Shown: piece by piece, positions 35,646 to 44,767 of the stretch
Layout: each line of letters begins with the position of its first letter
Position numbering within the stretch: the first letter of the stretch is position 1
Assembly: GCA_019637995.1 (NCBI GenBank)
Contig: JAHBUQ010000005.1
Coordinates: 83,726 to 147,725 of the forward strand
Length of the DNA stretch: 64,000 bases
Reading direction: 5' to 3'
Origin: Ignavibacteriota bacterium
GTDB taxonomy: Bacteria > Bacteroidota > Ignavibacteria > Kapaibacteriales > UBA2268
Notes under the pieces: model-generated
What the model saw: the letters and a program-made list of their open reading frames with translations, nothing else
Databases searched by the model: none
Told to the model about the DNA's origin: nothing
Position numbers and translations under genes: made by a program

Positions 35646-37367
35646 ATGGATAAGAACGATACAACTCAAGTAGAAAAACCGGCAGAAAAAGACAGAAAAT
35701 CAGCTGCTAATTTCATAAGAAACATAATAATTGAAGATAACAGAACCGGAAAATGGGATAACCGTGTTCATACAAGATTCCCTCCAGAACCCAACGGATA
35801 TTTACATATAGGACACGCAAAATCAATTTGCCTGAATTTTGGAATGGCTCAGGAATTTGGTGGTCTTACAAACCTGAGATTTGACGATACAAATCCTGTT
35901 AAAGAAGATACTGAATATGTCGAATCAATAATGGAAGATGTTAGGTGGCTTGGTTTTGAGTGGGAAGACCGGCTTTACTATGCATCAGATTATTTCGAGA
36001 GACTTTTTGATTTGGCTTGTCAACTAATTAAAAATGGCAAAGCGTTTGTTTGCGAACTTACACCTGAAGAGATGAGAGACCATCGCGGGACTTTAACTGA
36101 GCCAGGTATGAACAGCCCTTACAGAGACAGACCGATAGAAGAAAATCTTGATATTTTTATACGAATGAGAAATGGTGAATATCCTGACGGTTCGAAGGTG
36201 TTGAGAGCAAAAATTGATATGTCACATCCGAATATTAACATGCGAGACCCTGTTATTTATAGAATACGCAGAGCCCATCATCATCGAACGGGTGATAAAT
36301 GGTGCATCTACCCGATGTATGATTTCACACACTGCATATCGGACTCTATCGAGAAAATTACGCACTCACTCTGCACACTTGAGTTTGAGAATAACCGCCC
36401 GCTATATGACTGGTTTCTTGATGAGCTTGATTTGTATCATCCCCAACAAATTGAATTTGCACGGCTTAATCTCAGCTATACAGTGATGAGCAAGAGGAGA
36501 TTACTTCAGCTTGTTCAGGAGAAGTATGTCAGTGGCTGGGATGACCCAAGAATGCCAACTATAAGCGGTTTGAGAAGAAGAGGTTACACCCCTGAATCAC
36601 TCAGAAATTTTGCTGATATGATTGGTGTTGCAAAAAGTGAAAGTACTGTGGAATTTGGTCAGCTCGAATTTTCGATTCGTGATCATTTGAATAAAATTGC
36701 ACCAAGAGTAATGGCAGTTCTTAATCCTCTGAAAATTGTAATTACAAATTTTCCTGAAGACGTTACAGAACAAATGCCGGCTGTAAACAATCCTGAAGAT
36801 GAATCTCAGGGTTCCCGTCAGTTACCATTTACACGCGAATTATATATTGAGCATGACGACTTCATGGAAGATCCTCCAAAGAAGTTTTTCAGACTTTCAC
36901 CCGGAAGTGAAGTAAGACTTCGCTATGCATATATCATTCGCTGTGACGAGCTTCTAAAAGATGCTGAAGGCAATATCTCAGAGCTTAGATGTACTTATTT
37001 CCCCGAAACTAAAAGCGGAAATCCGGCAGATGGAAGAAAGGTGAAATCAACGATTCACTGGGTTTCGGCAAGTAATGCAATTGATGCGGAAGTCAGAATT
37101 TATGAGCAGCTTTTTAACAAAGAAAATCCTAATGATACTGAAGGAGGCAAAACTTTTCTCGATTATCTGAATCCTGATTCACTCAAGGTTATTGAAAATG
37201 CTAAACTCGAACCATCTCTCCAAAATGCCGGAATTGGCGAGAAATTTCAGTTCGAAAGGATAGGATATTTTGCAGTAGATAAAGATTCAACATCCGACAA
37301 GAAAGTTTTCAATCGTACTGTAACTCTTAAGGATACTTGGGCAAAAATTGTAAAACGGGATAATTAG
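35646..37367 (+). CDS. glnS: glutaminyl-tRNA synthetase
   Basis: The 573-residue class I enzyme shows [18 protein letters not shown] (the HIGH motif) and VMSKRRL (the KMSKS-type loop), plus GlnRS-specific [15 protein letters not shown] and the C-terminal beta-barrel anticodon domain ([19 protein letters not shown]). It charges tRNA-Gln directly, so the cell need not rely on the GatCAB route for glutamine. ATG 35646 is used with no strong ribosome-binding site beyond GAGG about eight to twelve bases upstream. Confidence 0.95.
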   Translation: MDKNDTTQVEKPAEKDRKSAANFIRNIIIEDNRTGKWDNRVHTRFPPEPNGYLHIGHAKSICLNFGMAQEFGGLTNLRFDDTNPVKEDTEYVESIMEDVRWLGFEWEDRLYYASDYFERLFDLACQLIKNGKAFVCELTPEEMRDHRGTLTEPGMNSPYRDRPIEENLDIFIRMRNGEYPDGSKVLRAKIDMSHPNINMRDPVIYRIRRAHHHRTGDKWCIYPMYDFTHCISDSIEKITHSLCTLEFENNRPLYDWFLDELDLYHPQQIEFARLNLSYTVMSKRRLLQLVQEKYVSGWDDPRMPTISGLRRRGYTPESLRNFADMIGVAKSESTVEFGQLEFSIRDHLNKIAPRVMAVLNPLKIVITNFPEDVTEQMPAVNNPEDESQGSRQLPFTRELYIEHDDFMEDPPKKFFRLSPGSEVRLRYAYIIRCDELLKDAEGNISELRCTYFPETKSGNPADGRKVKSTIHWVSASNAIDAEVRIYEQLFNKENPNDTEGGKTFLDYLNPDSLKVIENAKLEPSLQNAGIGEKFQFERIGYFAVDKDSTSDKKVFNRTVTLKDTWAKIVKRDN

Positions 37368-37424
37368 ATTAGTTTAATAATTCATAATATATTACATTTA
37401 ATTAAACTATTTTAAGTTTTAATC

Positions 37425-37454
37425 TTGTTAAAATAATATTTTTTATTATATTTG
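37425..37454 (+). promoter_or_regulatory. Bacteroidota-type promoter for the response regulator
   Basis: TTG at 37425-37427 and TATATTTG at 37447-37454 are 19 bases apart. The leader to ATG 37507 would be about 45 bases. Confidence 0.6.
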
Positions 37455-37506
37455 CGAACTATATTATGACTATTTTATAAATACACTCTATACAGGATTG
37501 AAAATA

Positions 37507-37974
37507 ATGTACAAACCATTTATACTTGTGGTAGATGACAATAAAATTACAACAAAGTTATTAAGAAGATATCTTGAAGCAAACGGATACGATGCTATAG
37601 AAGCTTATGACGGTGTTGATTGTCTTGAAAAAGTAGAGCAGAAGCATCCTGATGCAATTGTATTAGATGTAATGATGCCGCGTATGGACGGTTATGAAAC
37701 TGTTAAGAGATTGAAAGATAATCCTGAAACAGCACATATTCCTGTTGTAATTGTTACAGCTCTGAATGATGTTCCAAATCAGCTGAAATCTATTGATGCA
37801 GGCGCTGATGACTTCCTTAGCAAGCCGATTGAAGAGAAACTTCTTATAGCCAAAGTTAAAATGCTCAGTAATTTGAACATAAATTCCAGAAGGGCGAGTC
37901 ACTTTGAGCAACTTATTAAGAAGGCTGTTGATGGTGAAATTACTGTTGATGACCTTCAACAGGAAATAATTTAG
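37507..37974 (+). CDS. single-domain response regulator (CheY/DivK-like)
   Basis: The 155-residue protein is a receiver domain with the acidic pair in LVVDDNK, the phospho-acceptor Asp in VLDVMMPRMDG, Thr in VIVTALND and Lys in FLSKPIEE. A 30-residue helical tail (KKAVDGEITVDDLQQEI) follows, with no DNA-binding or enzymatic output domain. It probably relays phosphate to, or binds, a partner protein. No histidine kinase gene is next to it. ATG 37507 is preferred over the in-frame TTG at 37498. Confidence 0.9.
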   Translation: MYKPFILVVDDNKITTKLLRRYLEANGYDAIEAYDGVDCLEKVEQKHPDAIVLDVMMPRMDGYETVKRLKDNPETAHIPVVIVTALNDVPNQLKSIDAGADDFLSKPIEEKLLIAKVKMLSNLNINSRRASHFEQLIKKAVDGEITVDDLQQEII

Positions 37975-37997
37975 TAATTATTTTTAAAAAAAAATTT

Positions 37998-38036
37998 GTC
38001 TGAATTTAATGTTTTGATAAGCATTCAAATTCAGAC
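37998..38036. terminator. bidirectional terminator
   Basis: GTCTGAATTT (37998-38007) pairs with AAATTCAGAC (38027-38036), followed by TTTTTT and preceded by an A run, serving both the response regulator and the minus-strand gene that ends at 38041. Confidence 0.85.
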
Positions 38037-38040
38037 TTTT

Positions 38041-39282
38041 TTAATATTTTTTTGGAGGTGCGCATGTTAGCAGATACAATCTGCTGCCGATAACACCCAA
38101 AGCTTCATACCTGTTATCAAACCTGTTAAAGCGTGGCTGAGACACATAGTCAGCCATCATACCTGAGTGAATCATACCTGTCTCAAGAAAATATACCATT
38201 AGAGATGTACTTGTTGAATATGCTACTGTCCTTGTTCCTGGAGCCAGAGCTATCATATTTCCGGGTTCTAATCTGATTTTCATATTGAATCGTCTGCCAT
38301 TAATATTGACAAAACAATCCAGGTCACAACTCATAAAATAAAGCTCTTCACCATCCCATGAAAATCTTGGTGGTCCGGGTTGTACACCTGCAAAATACTC
38401 GGCTGAATTCAAACCCACATATCTAATTGTTTGAAAAACAGCACTAAATCCTGTCAGAGCCAAATATGGATGAAGCACAAGATTATTTACCATTTCATAC
38501 TGCTTGCTTATTACGGGCTCATAATATTCACTCGAGAAAGTCAAAGTTTGATGCCTACCATTAAATGATCTTACTGTGAATGCATACACAGTGCCTTCTC
38601 TGTTAATAGCAAATTCATATAAATCAGGATAAATTTCAGATACTGTTCTTTCATCTTCATAAATCTGCCAACCATTTCCACCATAAGCCGCATACACGAA
38701 TTTATTTTCTATGTTAAAGCCAACAGGCATTATTCTGTCAAAAACTGTTGTCTCGCGTCCGTTTATCATCATTGAAAATGAAGAGCCCCGTTTGACAGGA
38801 TATGCAAATCGCGTTGCATTTTGATTTATAACCAGAGGACCGGATTTATTAAGCATATCAATTGTCTTCCCGGGCATTACTGCATATTCGATGTCGCCTT
38901 TCAAATATGTGTAAACAAGCTGATTTGTCATACTTGAATATAATATACTACCCGGTTCGGATGCAAATAGAAATATTGCTGTATCTCGCATAAGTAAAGT
39001 TGTAACACCCTGATCAATAGCAAATGTTGCCCAGCTCAAACCATCATAAGAAAAAACAGGTGGAGAAACTGAATTGTATATATGACTTTCTTCTCCATTG
39101 ACAATAAGTCTCTGTCTGTCGGTTGTCGGAGTTGTTATTGCCCACCAATTGAAAGTAGTATCCATTCCAAAATTATATAGTGGTTCCTCGCCGTTATAAA
39201 TACGAAAATCCCTGCATATATCCTGAGAGTTTACGAAACTTACTGATAACATAAATAATAAAAAGGTCAAAAAGCTCTTCAT
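38041..39282 (-). CDS. secreted protein of unknown function, probable beta-propeller
   Basis: The 413-residue protein starts MKSFLTFLLFMLSVSFVNSQ, a clear signal peptide, so ATG 39282 is chosen over in-frame starts further upstream. The mature part is made of repeated short strand blocks such as LIVNGEESHIYNSV, MMINGRETTVFDRI and FVNINGRRFNMKI, each with an Asn-Gly turn, and recurring WATFA/FVYAAY-type strands. This suggests a TolB- or WD40-like propeller, but I cannot name a family. It has eight or so cysteine/aromatic-rich loops near the C-terminus (MSCDLDCF). The gene is monocistronic and divergent from the DUF134 gene. Confidence 0.5.
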   Translation of the reverse strand: MKSFLTFLLFMLSVSFVNSQDICRDFRIYNGEEPLYNFGMDTTFNWWAITTPTTDRQRLIVNGEESHIYNSVSPPVFSYDGLSWATFAIDQGVTTLLMRDTAIFLFASEPGSILYSSMTNQLVYTYLKGDIEYAVMPGKTIDMLNKSGPLVINQNATRFAYPVKRGSSFSMMINGRETTVFDRIMPVGFNIENKFVYAAYGGNGWQIYEDERTVSEIYPDLYEFAINREGTVYAFTVRSFNGRHQTLTFSSEYYEPVISKQYEMVNNLVLHPYLALTGFSAVFQTIRYVGLNSAEYFAGVQPGPPRFSWDGEELYFMSCDLDCFVNINGRRFNMKIRLEPGNMIALAPGTRTVAYSTSTSLMVYFLETGMIHSGMMADYVSQPRFNRFDNRYEALGVIGSRLYLLTCAPPKKY

Positions 39283-39379
39283 AATAACATACATTGTAAA
39301 TTTAACACAATATAATGACGAATGAAAGCCATCAAAGTTTATAATATTTAAAATTATTATAATAACTTTCAATTTAAAC

Positions 39380-39410
39380 TTGCAGAATTGAAATATTTTT
39401 AATATTTTTG
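39380..39410 (+). promoter_or_regulatory. Bacteroidota-type promoter for the DUF134-NifX-like pair
   Basis: TTG at 39380-39382 and TATTTTTG at 39403-39410 are 20 bases apart. Transcription from here would begin near 39417, which is at or after an in-frame ATG at 39416 and so favours the downstream ATG at 39461. Confidence 0.6.
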
Positions 39411-39460
39411 AATAAATGGCTTATGCCAATAATGATTTTAGCAATAAATTTGAGAAAATA

Positions 39461-39814
39461 ATGCCGAGACCTGAAAAAAGCCGAATTGTATCAGCACCTC
39501 ACCATGGTTTTACCTTTAAGCCAGTGGGAATTAAAATGATAGATTTAGAGATAATATCATTGGGGCTGGATGAACTTGAAGCAATCAGACTTGCAGACTT
39601 AGAGGAAAAATATCATCAGGACGCCGCAAACGAAATGCATGTCTCACGACAAACTTTTGGTAATATTCTAAATTCAGCACGAAAAAAAATAGCAGATTTT
39701 ATAATTAATCACAAATCATTAACAATCAGAGGAGGTAATATTGAATTATCTCATGAAATTAGTGATTATCACTGTGAAGATTGTAAATCCAATAATATGA
39801 ATTCAAATAAATAA
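39461..39814 (+). CDS. DUF134 (UPF0251) helix-turn-helix protein
   Basis: The 117-residue protein starts MPRPEKSRIV, the usual start of the UPF0251 family, and contains LDELEAIRLADLEEKYHQDA followed by HVSRQTFGNILNSARKKIAD, a sigma-region-4-like helix-turn-helix. A C-terminal ISDYHCEDC pair of cysteines may bind metal. These proteins are usually encoded next to NifX/NifB-like metal-cofactor proteins, as here (48 bases to the next gene), and are thought to regulate them. The alternative start at 39416 is disfavoured by the promoter position. Confidence 0.82.
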   Translation: MPRPEKSRIVSAPHHGFTFKPVGIKMIDLEIISLGLDELEAIRLADLEEKYHQDAANEMHVSRQTFGNILNSARKKIADFIINHKSLTIRGGNIELSHEISDYHCEDCKSNNMNSNK

Positions 39815-39861
39815 TGTGCCAAACAAGGCACTGTATTAATAATATATAGTTGAGGTTTGAG

Positions 39862-40239
39862 ATGAAAATTTGTATCCCAACAGCTAAGGACGAAGGTATT
39901 GATTCTGTTGCTTATGGTCATTTTGGAAGTTCGCCATATTTCATGATTTATGACTTGGCAAGCAAAGAACTATACTCAATAAAAAATAATGATGAATTTC
40001 ATCAAAAAGGTATGTGCAGCCCGGCTGACACAATGAAAGAACATGAGGTTACTGCAGTAATTGTAGGCGGTATGGGAGCAAAGGCACTAAGAAATTTAGC
40101 TGCTTCAGGAATTAAAGTATATCGCTCTACAACATTTTTTCATGTATATGACATCATTGACCAATTTCAAAAGAATCTGCTTTTCGAGTTGAATCCACAG
40201 GATGGTTGTAAAGAGCACGATTGCGAAAATTACGAGTAA
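39862..40239 (+). CDS. NifX/NifB-type dinitrogenase iron-molybdenum cofactor domain protein
   Basis: The 125-residue protein has the compact fold of the Fe-Mo cofactor-binding family (COG1433): start MKICIPT, then YGHFGSSPYFMIYD, a variable loop, and VTAVIVGGMGAKALRNLAASGIKVY. A C-terminal CKEHDCENYE adds possible metal ligands. No nitrogenase genes are in the window, so the role is more likely iron-sulfur or metal-cluster handling. GAGG upstream supports ATG 39862; an in-frame TTG at 39850 would add four residues. It forms an operon with the DUF134 regulator-like gene. Confidence 0.85.
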   Translation: MKICIPTAKDEGIDSVAYGHFGSSPYFMIYDLASKELYSIKNNDEFHQKGMCSPADTMKEHEVTAVIVGGMGAKALRNLAASGIKVYRSTTFFHVYDIIDQFQKNLLFELNPQDGCKEHDCENYE

Positions 40240-40249
40240 AATTCTAAAT

Positions 40250-40286
40250 AGTACTTGCTCAAATTTATTAAGTTTGGGCAAGTACT
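40250..40286. terminator. bidirectional terminator
   Basis: AGTACTTGCTCAAA (40250-40263) pairs with TTTGGGCAAGTACT (40273-40286) with one T-G pair and a nine-base loop. It lies between the converging NifX-like and decarboxylase genes; no long T run follows, so its strength is uncertain. Confidence 0.7.
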
Positions 40287-40331
40287 TAAATTGATATTAA
40301 TCATTATACAAATACCAATTTCTAATTGTTT

Positions 40332-41747
40332 TTAAGTGAAAGCTCTTGCTTCTTTAGAAATTATTTCCCAGGCTCCTCGTACAAAATTCTCGTTCACCCT
40401 TGAGGTTCCTGTAACAATACGTATTGCAGTTTTTCCAGCTAATTTTGTTTTAGTAAGAAAAATTTTACCTGTTGAATTTATTTTGTTCAAAATATTTTCA
40501 TTTAAAACATTGAGTTCATTATCATCATTAATTCCTTCGGGCTTATATCGGAAGCAGACAAGATTGAACGATAAAGGCGCCATAAGTTCAAAGTCAGAAG
40601 ATTTCTTAACTTCTTCATAAATTATATTTGCAAGCCGATTATGCTCACGAAGTCTTGACTTCAATTCATTCAAGCCAATTCCTCGAAGAACGAACCATGC
40701 CTTAAGTGCTCTGAATCTTCTGCCAAGTTGAATTCCCCAGTCACGGTAATTATTAACCTGAGAGCCCTGACTTGTTTTGAGATATTCCGGTAAAATTTCA
40801 AAAGTACTGATTAGTGCAGCCTTGTCCTTGACGAAATAAGCTGAGAAATCAAAATTGATAAATAGCCATTTGTGAGGATTAAATACAAAAGTATCGCAAT
40901 TCTTAACTTCACCGGCTAAATATTTATATTCATCCAATATCATTGCATTACCTGAATACGCAGCATCAATATGATGCCACAAACCGTATTTTTTTGCAAT
41001 ATCGGAAATATTTCCAATTGGGTCAACTGCCAAAGATCCGGTAGTGCCAAGAGCAGAAACTATACATAAAGGAATTAAACCTGATGCCAAATCAGATTTA
41101 ATCTGTTTTTCAAGTGAGTCAATTCTCAATGAAAATGCTTCATCAACATCAATTCTAATTAAATTATTATAACCAATTCCGGAGATCATTGCAGCGCGCT
41201 CTATTGATGAGTGTGCCTCCTTAGAGCAATAAATTCTGAATTTACTGATATCGGATTGAGTAAGCGCAGGATTTTCCCGTAATCTTTTATCTCTTGCAGT
41301 AAGTAGTGAACAAAGAGTTGCAGTTGAAGCTGTATCCTGGATTACACCGGTGAATTCTGCAGAAAGTCCAATAGCTTTTCTTAGCCAAATCATCATTGCT
41401 TCTTCGAGTTCTGTTGCTGAAGGAGAAGTCTCCCATGAAAATGCATGAACACCTAAGCCTGAGGACATTAAATCGCCCAAGATTGACTCATAACTGTTAT
41501 TTGAACTGAAATAAGCATAAAAATTAGGACTTTGCCAATGTGTGATCCCGGGAAGTATAATATCCTGAAAGTCTTTTAAAATGGTATCAAACGGTTCAGG
41601 ATTATTTGGTGGCTCATTTGGAATTTGTGAGAAAATGTCTCCCGGCTTGACTTGAGATTTAACAGGAAATTTTTCATTACTCTCTAAATAATCTGCTATA
41701 AAGTCAACTATTTCTCTACCATACTTCCTAAATTCTTCACTATTCAT
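40332..41747 (-). CDS. PLP-dependent aromatic amino acid decarboxylase family enzyme
   Basis: The 471-residue protein is a group II decarboxylase. It shows WQSPNFYAYFSSNNSYESIL near residue 71, HIDAAYSGNAMI with the Asp that contacts the pyridine ring, and FNPHKWLFINFD with the Lys that binds pyridoxal phosphate. By length and motif order it is closest to the DOPA/tryptophan/tyrosine decarboxylase group; the exact substrate cannot be read by eye. It would act in the cytoplasm to make an amine. It stands alone, 34 bases after the metal transporter operon end on the same strand. Confidence 0.85.
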   Translation of the reverse strand: MNSEEFRKYGREIVDFIADYLESNEKFPVKSQVKPGDIFSQIPNEPPNNPEPFDTILKDFQDIILPGITHWQSPNFYAYFSSNNSYESILGDLMSSGLGVHAFSWETSPSATELEEAMMIWLRKAIGLSAEFTGVIQDTASTATLCSLLTARDKRLRENPALTQSDISKFRIYCSKEAHSSIERAAMISGIGYNNLIRIDVDEAFSLRIDSLEKQIKSDLASGLIPLCIVSALGTTGSLAVDPIGNISDIAKKYGLWHHIDAAYSGNAMILDEYKYLAGEVKNCDTFVFNPHKWLFINFDFSAYFVKDKAALISTFEILPEYLKTSQGSQVNNYRDWGIQLGRRFRALKAWFVLRGIGLNELKSRLREHNRLANIIYEEVKKSSDFELMAPLSFNLVCFRYKPEGINDDNELNVLNENILNKINSTGKIFLTKTKLAGKTAIRIVTGTSRVNENFVRGAWEIISKEARAFT

Positions 41748-41781
41748 AATTTTGAGATTTAAAATTTTAAATTAAATATTT

Positions 41782-42873
41782 TTATACACCATTCAAAAAT
41801 TTTCTGCCTGACTCTGTAACGTGTAATAAACCGTTTTTATTTAAAATTAAGTCTTGTTCGAGGCAGGTTTTAACAATTTTATCGGCAAAGTCTTTTTCCC
41901 ATTTAACATGATTATAAATATCAGATATTTCGTTTTCAGACTCAAAAATATCAGTATTCTCATGATTAACTAAATGAATTAACAAAACTTTTCGGTAAAA
42001 TTCCTCTTTTTGTTTACTCCTCTTCAAGGCTTTTAATACAATACCATATTTTGGTGAAAACAAATATGACAGCAGAAATATCACCCCCGTAATTACAGCA
42101 ATACCGCCTGAAGGAGTAGAATTTAACCAGTATGAAAAATAAAAACCGCTCACTGATGAAATTACACCAATCAGCCCGGCGATGACAAACATTAACTTCA
42201 AGCTGTCTGTTAATAAATAAGCAGATGCAGCAGGTGCTATCATAAGTGCAATTACAAGAATTGAGCCGGCAGTATCGAATGCTCCTACTGCGGTTATTGA
42301 TACAAGACTCATAAACAAATAGTGCATGAGAACCGGACTAAATCCAAATGCCGCAGCAAGTCCGGCATCAAAAGTAGTGAGCTTTAACTCTTTGAAAAAT
42401 ACGACAATGAACAGGATATTTAAAATCAAAAGACCGCTAAGTACCGGCACGCTTTTGGGAATTAAAAAACCCATAAATTCAAATCTGTTTATTGCTGAGA
42501 GATTTATATCACCAACTAAAACAGAATGTTCGTGAAAGTGAACACTTGAAAGATTCAAGCTGATAAGAATCACACCTATAGAAAACATTGCCGGAAAAAC
42601 AAGACCTATGGCGGCATCTTCCTTAACAAGCTTGGTTTTATAAACAAGCTCTGTCAAGTAAACTAACACCAGTCCACTTAAAGCGGCTCCAAGAATTAAA
42701 AGAGGAGAAGTTCTGTCCTGAATCAGTATGAAAACAATTATAATACCGGGAAGAACTGCATGACTGATAGCATCACTCATCAGCGACATTCGCCTGAGTA
42801 TAAGAAATACTCCTGCAATTGCGCAAGCTACAGCAGTCAGCGATGAAATTAATATTATATTAAATTCAATCAA
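41782..42873 (-). CDS. troD: metal ABC transporter permease with C-terminal winged-helix domain
   Basis: Residues 1-270 are an ABC-3 family permease with about eight helices, including RMSLMSDAISHAVLPGI and DTAGSILVIALMIAPAASAYLL. Residues from about 285 onward form a soluble domain with FYRKVLLIHLVNHENTD and a terminal LNKNGLLHVTESGRKFLNG, which reads as a winged helix like those of DtxR/MntR-type regulators. Its ATG overlaps the previous gene's stop by eight bases. It should form a heterodimer channel with the product of the next gene and pass Zn2+ or Mn2+ (or Fe2+). It is the last gene of the four-gene operon. Confidence 0.85.
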   Translation of the reverse strand: MIEFNIILISSLTAVACAIAGVFLILRRMSLMSDAISHAVLPGIIIVFILIQDRTSPLLILGAALSGLVLVYLTELVYKTKLVKEDAAIGLVFPAMFSIGVILISLNLSSVHFHEHSVLVGDINLSAINRFEFMGFLIPKSVPVLSGLLILNILFIVVFFKELKLTTFDAGLAAAFGFSPVLMHYLFMSLVSITAVGAFDTAGSILVIALMIAPAASAYLLTDSLKLMFVIAGLIGVISSVSGFYFSYWLNSTPSGGIAVITGVIFLLSYLFSPKYGIVLKALKRSKQKEEFYRKVLLIHLVNHENTDIFESENEISDIYNHVKWEKDFADKIVKTCLEQDLILNKNGLLHVTESGRKFLNGV

Positions 42874-44029
42874 TCAGCGATCCCCTTTCAGTCATAATTT
42901 TTTCAGCTCTGATTTTTCCTTCATTGGTAAGAATCCATTTATCATCATTAATTGCCCTGACAAAACCCTGTTTCTCTAAAAAAAGCAAAGATTTCCCTAC
43001 GTTATAATTGACTTTATTCATTGTATTTATTACCTTTGCAGTATGCCCTGGAGACTCGTCCGGATTATGATTCAGATTAAGTGCGTATAAATCAGCTAAA
43101 ACGAGACTGAGTTCAATTCTTCGTTTCTTTTTATAAGTTCTGATTAATCCGGAAAGAATTCCTCTTCCGGGTGAAAATAATACTGATAATATAAAAATTG
43201 CTGTAGCAACCAGTACAATCATTGGTCCTGTTGGCAAATTATCTGCCAAGCTTGATGAAAGAGCACCCGATAAACCGGAAATCATACCGATAAATGCCGA
43301 TAGAAGTACCATAACCCACAATTTATTTGTCCATTGCCTTGCAGCAGATGCAGGTGCTACAATCATCGCAACCATCAGTATTACTCCAACTGCCTGAAGA
43401 CCGATAACAATGGCGATTACAATCATAGAAAGAATCAGAATATCCAGCAATTTGATAGAAAAACCATTTGTACGGGCAAATTCTGAATCGAAAGTATGAA
43501 TTTTGAATTCTTTCCAGAAAATCAACATTACTAATATGGCGAAGAGTCCAAGAACTGACATTGTCAGAACATTCTGATGTGAAATGGTAGCAGCAGAGCC
43601 GAAGATATACCCTGATAGTCCTGCTTTGTTAGGCATAGTGCTTTGTTGAATCATTGTAAGCAGGAACATACCTCCACCAAAGAATATGGCTAACATTATG
43701 CCCATAGCACTATCGCTTTTTATTCTGGAAGATGATGTGATATTAGCAACAAAGACCATCGCTACAAGTCCTGCTATTACAGCACCCAACATCAGAAGTG
43801 ATTCAGATCTTGTACCAATGCCAGTAAGTGCATAAATCAGCAGGAAAATGCCTGTAATGCCGAGCAGTGCAGAATGTGCTACAACATCACCCATAAGACT
43901 TTCTTTTCTCAAAAATGCAAATGAACCAAGTGCGCCCGCAACAATTCCTAAAACTGATGAGCCAAGAGCAACATTTCGCAAAGTATAATCATTTATAATA
44001 TATTCGATTATTTCAAGCATATTAGCCAA
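42866..44029 (-). CDS. troC: metal ABC transporter permease with C-terminal winged-helix domain (first permease)
   Basis: The 387-residue protein pairs an ABC-3 permease (FAFLRKESLMGDVVAHSALLG, LQAVGVILMVAMIVAPASAARQW) with a C-terminal soluble region starting around residue 295 (KKRRIELSLVLADLYAL) and ending in KQGFVRAINDDKWILTNEGK, a winged-helix-like unit. The same fusion is present in its partner. The gene overlaps both neighbours by eight bases. Together with the ATPase and binding protein the set matches the TroABCD order of manganese/zinc uptake systems. Confidence 0.86.
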   Translation of the reverse strand: MANMLEIIEYIINDYTLRNVALGSSVLGIVAGALGSFAFLRKESLMGDVVAHSALLGITGIFLLIYALTGIGTRSESLLMLGAVIAGLVAMVFVANITSSSRIKSDSAMGIMLAIFFGGGMFLLTMIQQSTMPNKAGLSGYIFGSAATISHQNVLTMSVLGLFAILVMLIFWKEFKIHTFDSEFARTNGFSIKLLDILILSMIVIAIVIGLQAVGVILMVAMIVAPASAARQWTNKLWVMVLLSAFIGMISGLSGALSSSLADNLPTGPMIVLVATAIFILSVLFSPGRGILSGLIRTYKKKRRIELSLVLADLYALNLNHNPDESPGHTAKVINTMNKVNYNVGKSLLFLEKQGFVRAINDDKWILTNEGKIRAEKIMTERGSLID

Positions 44030-44765
44030 AAATCCTGCTATCTAAAATATTTGAATGACCTCCATAAGTTTCACGAATAATTTCAGGCTGAAAGATTTCA
44101 TCAACCTTGCCTGATGCAATTATTTTTACATTAATTAATGCTAAATAATCGAAATAGTCTTTTACTGTCATAAGCTCGTGATGCACCGCAATTATAGTTT
44201 TTCCTTTGTTGCGAAGTTCTTTGAGAATTTGTATAATCGCTTTTTCGGTTTTGGCATCAACTCCTGCAAATGGCTCATCCATAAAATAAATATCGGCATT
44301 CTGGACTAAAGCTCTCGCCAAAAAAGTCCTTTGTTGCTGCCCACCGCTGAGTTCGTTGATTTGTCTGTTTGACAATTCTTCCATTCCGACCCTTTGCAAA
44401 GCGTCAAGAGCAGCGGCTTTTTCATTTAAGCCGGGTCTTTTTATCCAGCCTAATTTTCCGTAAGTTCCCATCATAACTACATCAAGTACAGTGGTTGGAA
44501 AGTCCCAGTCAACTGAAGTTCGCTGAGGTACATATCCTACTCTTTTCCTCTGAGATTTGTAATCTTGCCCAAATATTTTGACATTACCTGCAACTGCTTT
44601 TACAAGTCCCAGAACTGATTTGATAAGTGTGCTTTTTCCGGCACCGTTAGGACCAACTATTGCCATAAGTACTCCCTGAGGGACTTCGAGGTCTATATCC
44701 CAAAGAACAGGAGTTTCACGGTAAGCAACTGTTAAGTCATTGATTTCGAGGGCTAAATTGCTCAT
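44022..44765 (-). CDS. troB: metal ABC transporter ATP-binding protein
   Basis: The 247-residue ATPase has Walker A GPNGAGKSTLIKSVLG, Q-loop VPQRTSVDWDFP, signature ELSGGQQQRTFLARAL and Walker B DIYFMDEPFAGVDA. YVPQRTSVDWDFPTTV is typical of the Zn/Mn cluster of ABC proteins. It starts two bases after the binding protein stop and overlaps the permease gene by eight bases. Confidence 0.93.
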   Translation of the reverse strand: MSNLALEINDLTVAYRETPVLWDIDLEVPQGVLMAIVGPNGAGKSTLIKSVLGLVKAVAGNVKIFGQDYKSQRKRVGYVPQRTSVDWDFPTTVLDVVMMGTYGKLGWIKRPGLNEKAAALDALQRVGMEELSNRQINELSGGQQQRTFLARALVQNADIYFMDEPFAGVDAKTEKAIIQILKELRNKGKTIIAVHHELMTVKDYFDYLALINVKIIASGKVDEIFQPEIIRETYGGHSNILDSRIFG

Positions 44766-44767
44766 AA

